From Acidobacteriaceae bacterium (GTDB lineage: Bacteria; Acidobacteriota; Terriglobia; Terriglobales; Acidobacteriaceae), in assembly GCA_025462885.1 (NCBI GenBank), contig JAOAPN010000013.1:1-64000 (forward strand): a DNA stretch of 64,000 nucleotides. The letters run 5' to 3'. Position 1 is the first letter of the stretch; each line of letters opens with the position of its first letter. The translations under genes and the position numbers were made by a program. The notes beneath the pieces are model-generated. The model did not search any database, was not told where the DNA came from, and worked only from the letters and a program-made list of their open reading frames with translations. Shown here piece by piece: positions 58,587 to 64,000 of this stretch.

Positions 58587-60296
58587 ATGAAATCCACCCG
58601 CCGCGCCTTCCTCCAGACCTCCACGCTCGCCGCCTCCGCCATCGCGCTCCGCACCACTCCGCTGCTCTCCCAGTCCACCCACGCGGACGCGCACATCGAG
58701 ATCATGCCAGCCGAGACCATCGCCACCATCTCTCCCGAGATCTACTCCCACTTCATCGAGCATCTTGGCGGAGTCATCTACGACGGAGTCTGGGTCGGCG
58801 AGAAGTCCAAGATCCCCAACCAGGGAGGCATCCGCACCGCCTTCATCGACGCCATGAAGGCCGTGAAAGCTCCCGTCCTCCGCTGGCCCGGCGGCTGTTT
58901 CGCCGACTCCTACGACTACCGCGACGGCATCGGTCCCCGCGACAAACGCCCCGCCCGCACCAGTTTCTGGGATCAGCAGGACAACAACCAGTACGGCCTC
59001 CACGAGTTCATGCGCACCTGCCGCGCCATCGACTGCAAACCCTACCTCGCCGCCAACCTCCGCACCATGCCCGCCCGCGACTTCTACCAAGAGGTCGAGT
59101 ATTGCAACGCCCCCGCCGGCATGGTTCCTTCCAACTCCGCCGCCCCCGCCGCCCCCAACGCCCTGGCCACCCAGCGCGCGGCGAATGGCGATACCGCCCC
59201 CTTCAACGTCGATCTCTGGGGCGTCGGCAACGAGTCCTGGGGCTGCGGCGGAAACCTCACCCCCGAGGAGTACGCCGCCGAGTTCCGCCGCTATACCGCC
59301 TGGACTCCCAGCTACTCCAAGACCCCGCTGCGCTTCGTCGCCGTCGGCCCCAACGGAGACGACGTCGACTGGACCACCCGCCTCTTCCAGGCCCTGCACG
59401 CCAACCCCGAACGCCGCCACCTCTGGGGCCTCTCCATCCACTACTACACCTCCGGAAGCCCGAGTAAGTTCGCCGCCGGAGACGCCCTTAAGTTCAGCAA
59501 CGACGACCACTACGACCTGCTCACCCGCGGCTCCATCATGGAGAAGGTGGTCAACGACCACTGGAAGGCCATGGCCAACTCCGCGAACTCAGCCAAGGCA
59601 GACCAGCCCAAGGTCAAACTGGTCGTCGACGAGTGGGGCGCCTGGTACGGCAAAGGCACCGAGCTCGCCCCGCAGTACAACCTCTCCCAGCAGTCCACCA
59701 TGCGCGACGCCCTGCTCACCGGCATCACGCTGGACATCTTCCAGCGCCACGCCGATAAGGTCGCCGTCGCCAACGTCGCCCAGTCCATCAACTGCATCCA
59801 CTCGCTGATGCTGGCGCAGGAAGATAAGTTCACCCTCACCCCCACCTTCCACGTCTTCCAGATGTACCTTCCCCACCGCGGAGCCCAGGCCGTCCGCGCC
59901 GAGTTCACCGCGCCCGACATCCAGAACCCCCTCGCCAACGCCCCCATCCCCGTCGGCGGCAACAGCTACACCGGGTCTCTCGAAGCCGTAAAGACTCTAG
60001 CCGGATTGAGCGGCAGCGCCTCCATCTCCCCCACTAACCCCAAGCTCCTCACTCTGACCGTAGTGAACCCGCACCTGACCCGCCCGTTGACCACCGAGGT
60101 CGCGATCCGCGGAGCCAGCATCGCCTCCGCCAAAGCCACCGTTCTGGTGTCGCACGACATCCACGACCACAACACCTTTGCCACACCCAACGCCGTGAAG
60201 CCAGCAGCCGCGACAACCGCCAGCCCCACCGGCGGCAAGCTGATGCACACCTTCCCACCCGCCAGCGTCACCACGCTGGAGTTGCACCTATCTTAG
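58587..60296 (+). CDS. Alpha-L-arabinofuranosidase, GH51
   Basis: A 569-residue secreted enzyme. The Tat signal STRRAFLQTSTLAASAIAL directs export. The GH51 catalytic barrel has IYSHFIEHLGGVIYDGVWVG, APVLRWPGGCFADSYDYRDGIGP, the acid/base glutamate in LWGVGNESWGCGG (about residue 215) and the nucleophile glutamate in LVVDEWGAWYG (about residue 352), followed by a beta-sandwich C-terminus. It releases arabinose from arabinan or arabinoxylan. The open frame extends to 58380; ATG 58587 is chosen because the Tat signal starts there and GGGAG lies upstream. Confidence 0.93.
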   Translation: MKSTRRAFLQTSTLAASAIALRTTPLLSQSTHADAHIEIMPAETIATISPEIYSHFIEHLGGVIYDGVWVGEKSKIPNQGGIRTAFIDAMKAVKAPVLRWPGGCFADSYDYRDGIGPRDKRPARTSFWDQQDNNQYGLHEFMRTCRAIDCKPYLAANLRTMPARDFYQEVEYCNAPAGMVPSNSAAPAAPNALATQRAANGDTAPFNVDLWGVGNESWGCGGNLTPEEYAAEFRRYTAWTPSYSKTPLRFVAVGPNGDDVDWTTRLFQALHANPERRHLWGLSIHYYTSGSPSKFAAGDALKFSNDDHYDLLTRGSIMEKVVNDHWKAMANSANSAKADQPKVKLVVDEWGAWYGKGTELAPQYNLSQQSTMRDALLTGITLDIFQRHADKVAVANVAQSINCIHSLMLAQEDKFTLTPTFHVFQMYLPHRGAQAVRAEFTAPDIQNPLANAPIPVGGNSYTGSLEAVKTLAGLSGSASISPTNPKLLTLTVVNPHLTRPLTTEVAIRGASIASAKATVLVSHDIHDHNTFATPNAVKPAAATTASPTGGKLMHTFPPASVTTLELHLS

Positions 60297-60363
60297 CCAG
60301 TTGAGCCATTGGTCAGACGCCCCAGGAAACTGTCATCTTGAGCATAGCGAAGATCGCCTCTTG

Positions 60364-62361
60364 TTATCGTCCGAGCTTGAAGTCAACGGTCACCATCGTG
60401 GCGACCTCCACGGGACGGCCGTTGACGTAGTAGGGTTTGTATTTCCAGGAGCGCACTGCTGTTATGGCTGCTCCTCGCAACGTCCGATGGCCCTTGACGA
60501 CGTTCACATGCTCTACTATCCCGCGATTTGAAATGAAGACCTGCATCACCACCGGACCCTGCTGATGGGCCAGCCGAGCCAGAACGGGATATTCGGGCGG
60601 ACTCGACTGGATCAGGTTGGTCGCCATCACACCCGACGACACCTGTATCTGTCGCGAGCCATTTCCCGGGAGAGAAGTGTTCGTATCCACTTCATCCACT
60701 TCGCGGCTGGAACCCGCACCGCTGTTGCTGCTGTTAGAGCCTGCGGCGTTATTGCCATTCCCGGCGCTGCCAGTGGCCGGAGCGCTCGTTCCATGGGCTC
60801 CCGCCAAGGTGTTTCCGGTCGAGGCCATAGCAGTAACTTCTTTTGAATGAGAGCCGTCCAACCATGTCGTCGACGGAGGCGCTGTTCCGTCATCTCCAAC
60901 GCCATCCCGATTGGAGCGCGCATGCGATGCGCCTGAACCTGAAGACGATACGCCCGAAGAAGAAGATGATGATGATGCGCCCGAAATCGTAGCACCCGAA
61001 GTCGAAGTACCATTCCCCTTGATTTCACTGGCAATCACCGTTTTTCCCGGGTCAGACGGAGCGGCAGCTTCCGTTACCGGTGCACCAGTCGAGCCTGCGG
61101 TTGCGCCTGTCGCAGCAGCCGTCCGATTCTCCAGCGTGCTGCCGCCGTGCAAGACTCTGATTCCAAGCAGCCCGCAGACCAGAACCAGGAGCGCAGCCAC
61201 AACCATTCCAGTGCTCACACTGGATCTCAATGCCTGGACCGCGAATTCGGAGGGCTGATTTCGCTTTCGCTGAGGAGCTGAACCTTCGGTAGAAGGCATC
61301 TCATCGCCCGTAGCAGGTTCGGCCAGGGTCTCTTTCGGCTCGGCGGCTGCGGTCTGCCTCTGATCCAGACTTTCTTCCACTGGCGAGGGCATCTGTATGT
61401 GTTCAGCCTCTTCCGGCGCAGCACTTCCCGACGCAGCGAAGTGCCTTGCCAGGGCGGCACTGTCTGCGTCGACAAGCGGTTGAGGTGACTGTCCCGCAAT
61501 CGACGGCGCCCAACTCGACTTCACAACCTGGGTTGCGAGCTCTTCGACATGGGGCTCCAAACGGCTCATACGGCTGTCGATGCTGTCGAGATAAAGCCTC
61601 ATCGCCACGTTGTTCAACTCCAGCTTCGCGATCGCCGAATCGATTCTCCGACGGTCGCGCTCCTCTGAAGCGGCCAGAATTTCCGGGAAGGCGGAGACTG
61701 GTTCGACTCGGTCAAAAGGCGGCCAGTCTGCGAGCTCGTTCGGGCCTGCGGCCAGCGAAGATTCCTGAGTAGGCTGATCGCCGCTTGCCGGTGTGGCAAG
61801 CAGGGACCTGTCCAAGGCTTCATACTGCGCCATGTCAGGTTGCACAGGTAGACCGCTTGACGCATCCCGGGGGATCTCGCTGGCGATTGCCTTCCGTCCT
61901 GCCTCCGGTATGGAAAGTTTCTCTGGACCATTCTCACCACCCGCCACAGCTTGTGAATAGTTTGTGGCTCGTGGATAGTTTCCAGAGGCCGTAAGTGTCG
62001 TGTCTGCAGGACCATCTGCTTTCGATGGATAGACTTGCCCCGCTCTCGCACGGTGCGTCCGGAACTCACGTTCCATCTCGGCAAAGAATGGATTGTTCTG
62101 TGGAATCGGAATCCCCTCACCGCAGACGCAGTTGACGACGATATCCCGCAGATCCTGGCCGGAAACCTTCTCGTGAAAACGGCCCAATGAATCGACCAGG
62201 CCCCAGAAATCCATTGCAAAAGGACGATTCTGACGCAGCTTTTCAAGGAAGACAGAAGCCAGTTCATGCGAACCAGTTTCCACTTCGTGCATGAAAAAAA
62301 TGCCTTCGAACTTGTGCCGGATGGCGCCCATCAGGCTTGTTTCAGGACCGGTGGTACCCAT
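60364..62361 (-). CDS. Large single-span protein with C-terminal TonB-type domain (unknown function)
   Basis: A 665-residue protein. The N-terminal half (to about residue 375) is soluble and cytoplasmic, beginning with about 100 residues that look folded (GAIRHKFEGIFFMHEVE...FAMDFWGLVDSLGRFHEK) and continuing as acidic, low-complexity linker. One transmembrane helix (VVAALLVLVCGLLGIRVL, about 383-403) leads to a long Ser/Gly/Thr/Asn-rich periplasmic linker and a TonB-C-like end: NLIQSSPPEYPVLARLAHQQGPVVMQVFISNRGIVEHVNVV...WKYKPYYVNGRP. The C-terminus is close in pattern to that of the BlaR1-like protein. It may couple a cytoplasmic signal to the outer membrane, but no function is assigned. 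The start is not supported by a clear ribosome site. Confidence 0.75.
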   Translation of the reverse strand: MGTTGPETSLMGAIRHKFEGIFFMHEVETGSHELASVFLEKLRQNRPFAMDFWGLVDSLGRFHEKVSGQDLRDIVVNCVCGEGIPIPQNNPFFAEMEREFRTHRARAGQVYPSKADGPADTTLTASGNYPRATNYSQAVAGGENGPEKLSIPEAGRKAIASEIPRDASSGLPVQPDMAQYEALDRSLLATPASGDQPTQESSLAAGPNELADWPPFDRVEPVSAFPEILAASEERDRRRIDSAIAKLELNNVAMRLYLDSIDSRMSRLEPHVEELATQVVKSSWAPSIAGQSPQPLVDADSAALARHFAASGSAAPEEAEHIQMPSPVEESLDQRQTAAAEPKETLAEPATGDEMPSTEGSAPQRKRNQPSEFAVQALRSSVSTGMVVAALLVLVCGLLGIRVLHGGSTLENRTAAATGATAGSTGAPVTEAAAPSDPGKTVIASEIKGNGTSTSGATISGASSSSSSSGVSSSGSGASHARSNRDGVGDDGTAPPSTTWLDGSHSKEVTAMASTGNTLAGAHGTSAPATGSAGNGNNAAGSNSSNSGAGSSREVDEVDTNTSLPGNGSRQIQVSSGVMATNLIQSSPPEYPVLARLAHQQGPVVMQVFISNRGIVEHVNVVKGHRTLRGAAITAVRSWKYKPYYVNGRPVEVATMVTVDFKLGR

Positions 62362-62833
62362 AGAGTGAATTGGATGCCAATGACCTACCCGATGGACTTC
62401 GATCCTCTCGAATTTCTGTATTCAAAGACCATTACCAAAGTGCGAACCACTCCTGCATCTCAGGCATCCGATTGCTGCCAACAAGCCGATATATCGGTAC
62501 TGATCGGGTGTCGATGAGTGCATTGGCGATTTCTCAACAGTAGCCTCGGCGACAGATGGCGCAGTATCCGAATCCGAGTTGCCGATAAGCTCTGAATTAC
62601 TGAAGTCGCATTAAGCACCGATGAACGGAGAAATTCAGAATACCGAGCGTTCGGGCAGAGCAATAAACACCTTTCATATCAATTACTTGCCAAAGATGAG
62701 CAGTCGCTCCCAATGGTCCAGGTATCGAACGAATCAGCAAGATTCTGATACCGTGGTACCACCTTTGGGGTCACGTACGGATAGACGCCCGGACAGAACA
62801 AGTAAGCTAATTCGGCTCAATCAGGAGATTGCT
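62362..62833. other. 472-bp divergent intergenic region (TonB-domain protein / oleate hydratase)
   Basis: No convincing gene. The region is AT-richer than the genes around it. It has the palindrome GTGGTACCAC (62753-62762) and GAATC-AGCAA-GATTC shortly before it, within about 80 bp of the hydratase start, which suits an operator. I see no clear promoter hexamers. Confidence 0.4.
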
Positions 62834-64000
62834 ATGAGCGAGTATTACTTTGTAGGCAGCGGTATCGCTTCACTCGCCGGCGCGGCATATCTGATTCGCG
62901 ATGGCAATGTCAGTGGCGCCGACATCGTAATCTTCGAGGAATCGAAAGAGTTCGGCGGCTCCATCGATGCGCATGGATCTCCGAAAGACGGCTACTTCAT
63001 GAGCGGCAGCCGCATGTTCGAGCACAAGTACAACGCCACCTTTGATCTGTTCTCGTTCATCCCATCCGCAAGCGATCCGAATTTATCCGTGAAAGAGGAG
63101 ACGGCCCTGGCTGAGAAGGACGCGTTGTGGCATAACAAGGCCCGGCTGGTGAACGGGGAAGGAAAGATCATCAACTTCCACGAACTGGGCTTCAGCGAGA
63201 AAGATCGCATCGATTTAATTGCGCTGATGGCAACGCCGGAGAAGATGCTCGATTCCAAGCGCATTACTGATTGCTTTGGAGCCGATTTCTTCAATACAAA
63301 CTTCTGGTTCGAGTGGTGCTCTCTGTTCGCGTTTGAGCGGTGGCATAGCGCGATCGAGTTCAAGCGGTATCTGCTGCGCTTTATCCATCACTTCTCGACG
63401 ATCGATACGCAGGAGGGCATCTTCCGGACACGCTACAACCAGTACGACTCGATGGCGGTTCCGTTGGTCAACTGGCTTCGGGGGAAGGGCGTCGAGTTTC
63501 GCATGCAGACGCAGGTGACCAACCTGGGGTTCAAGGCCGCGGGCACCGATATTACGGTGAATTCGCTTCAGTACAACACCGCCGGCACCGAGAGTGAGCT
63601 TCCGGTTGCAGACGGCGATCTGGTGTTCGTTACAAATGGCTCCATGACGGCAGATAAGACGTTTGGTTCGATGACTGAAGCGCCGAAGATGGACCGGAGT
63701 AAAAGAAGTGGGGCGTGGCGGCTATGGGAGACGATTGCTGCGGGGCGTCCGGAGTTCGGCAATCCGACTGTGTTCGACAGCCATATCGAAGAGTCCTCGT
63801 GGGAGTCGTTTACGGTAACGATGAACGATCCTACGTTCTTCCAACTGATGCAGCAGTTCAGCGGCAGCGAGGCAGGCAAGGGCGGTCTGATTACCTTCAA
63901 GGACTCGAACTGGCTGCTTACCCTGTCTATCTTCCATCAGCCGTTCTATGCGGACCAGCCGAAAGACGTCGTTGTCTGGTGGGGCTATGGCCTGTACCAC
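62834..64000 (+). CDS. ohyA: Oleate hydratase (5' part; runs off the window)
   Basis: The frame from ATG 62834 (AGGAG 7 bases upstream) is open to the last base, giving 389 codons. It begins with an FAD-binding fold YYFVGSGIASLAGAAYLIRDGN...ADIVIFEES, then FGGSIDAHGSPKDGYFMSGSRMFEHKY and NATFDLFSFIPS, the signature of oleate hydratases (fatty-acid double-bond hydratase, formerly MCRA). FIHHFSTIDTQEGIFRTRYNQYDSM is also typical. The enzyme adds water to oleic acid to give 10-hydroxystearate. About 260 C-terminal residues are missing because the window ends. Confidence 0.94.
   Translation, partial: MSEYYFVGSGIASLAGAAYLIRDGNVSGADIVIFEESKEFGGSIDAHGSPKDGYFMSGSRMFEHKYNATFDLFSFIPSASDPNLSVKEETALAEKDALWHNKARLVNGEGKIINFHELGFSEKDRIDLIALMATPEKMLDSKRITDCFGADFFNTNFWFEWCSLFAFERWHSAIEFKRYLLRFIHHFSTIDTQEGIFRTRYNQYDSMAVPLVNWLRGKGVEFRMQTQVTNLGFKAAGTDITVNSLQYNTAGTESELPVADGDLVFVTNGSMTADKTFGSMTEAPKMDRSKRSGAWRLWETIAAGRPEFGNPTVFDSHIEESSWESFTVTMNDPTFFQLMQQFSGSEAGKGGLITFKDSNWLLTLSIFHQPFYADQPKDVVVWWGYGLYH

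Noticed and set aside
58446..59561. Upstream extension of the 81-residue minus-strand ORF
   Set aside because: It is antisense to the GH51 signal and catalytic region and has the Gly/Val-rich composition of a shadow frame; only the last 81 codons have a ribosome site and gene-like sequence.

Overview
The window looks like chromosome from an acidobacterium, most likely class Terriglobia (Terriglobus/Granulicella/Edaphobacter-like). The reasons are high-GC coding sequence, an Oar-type TonB-dependent receptor with an N-terminal carboxypeptidase-regulatory domain, an alternative complex III (ACIII)/caa3 oxidase cluster, several secreted glycoside hydrolases, and intergenic palindromes of the GGCTTCAGCC / GGGCTTTAGC type. 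This is inference from gene content; there is no rRNA in the window. I found no tRNA, rRNA, CRISPR array or insertion sequence.

Layout. 1-2.0 kb: 3' part of gyrA, ending at a shared terminator. 2.1-4.0 kb: an AT-richer restriction-modification pair (beta-class methyltransferase plus a PD-(D/E)XK nuclease resembling ApaLI) with a 4-nt overlap, probably acquired. 4.2-7.2 kb: DinB-like protein, CHAD protein and class II photolyase. 7.2-21.2 kb: a 12-gene minus-strand operon for aerobic respiration, actABCDEF, a single-span protein, a SCO copper chaperone, then coxBACD encoding an A2-type caa3 oxidase. Together these form a quinol-to-oxygen chain that bypasses a bc1 complex. A sigma70-like promoter and a spaced direct repeat lie upstream, and a terminator lies downstream. 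21.7-23.0 kb: AlkA-type glycosylase and a Doc/AbrB toxin-antitoxin pair. 23.2-33.2 kb: GH57 protein, carboxylesterase, LpxI, M20 peptidase, FAH-family enzyme, transaldolase and an acyltransferase. 33.3-36 kb: hslVU, split by an unknown ORF. 36-43.5 kb: heparanase-like GH79, a small membrane protein, CDF metal exporter, OsmC, a 58-residue zinc ribbon, a glycosyltransferase and an ATP-dependent DNA ligase. 43.8-54.1 kb: prfA, nadD, a three-gene envelope cassette (small protein, methyltransferase, membrane sulfatase), rsfS, the Oar-like receptor and rlmH. 54.3-56.0 kb: broken cobO and fic genes. 56.2-58.1 kb: a BlaI/BlaR1-type regulatory pair in which the BlaR1-like protein ends in a TonB-type domain. 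58.2-62.4 kb: a small unknown gene, a GH51 arabinofuranosidase and a large single-span TonB-domain protein. 62.8 kb to the end: 5' part of an oleate hydratase gene.

The least ordinary points are three reading-frame lesions within about 7 kb, each with an identifiable cause: an in-frame amber codon in the sulfatase, a one-base loss at a perfect hairpin in cobO, and a perfect 10-bp tandem duplication in fic. Others are an HslV whose active-site threonine sits behind an 18-42 residue leader, a foreign-looking ORF between hslV and hslU, a near-copy of the prfA 3' end just downstream of prfA, a histone-H1-like tail on RsfS, a lysine-rich insertion before the catalytic lysine of the DNA ligase, a two-heme ActE, and a two-operator promoter in front of blaI. 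None of these is proven to be a new system.
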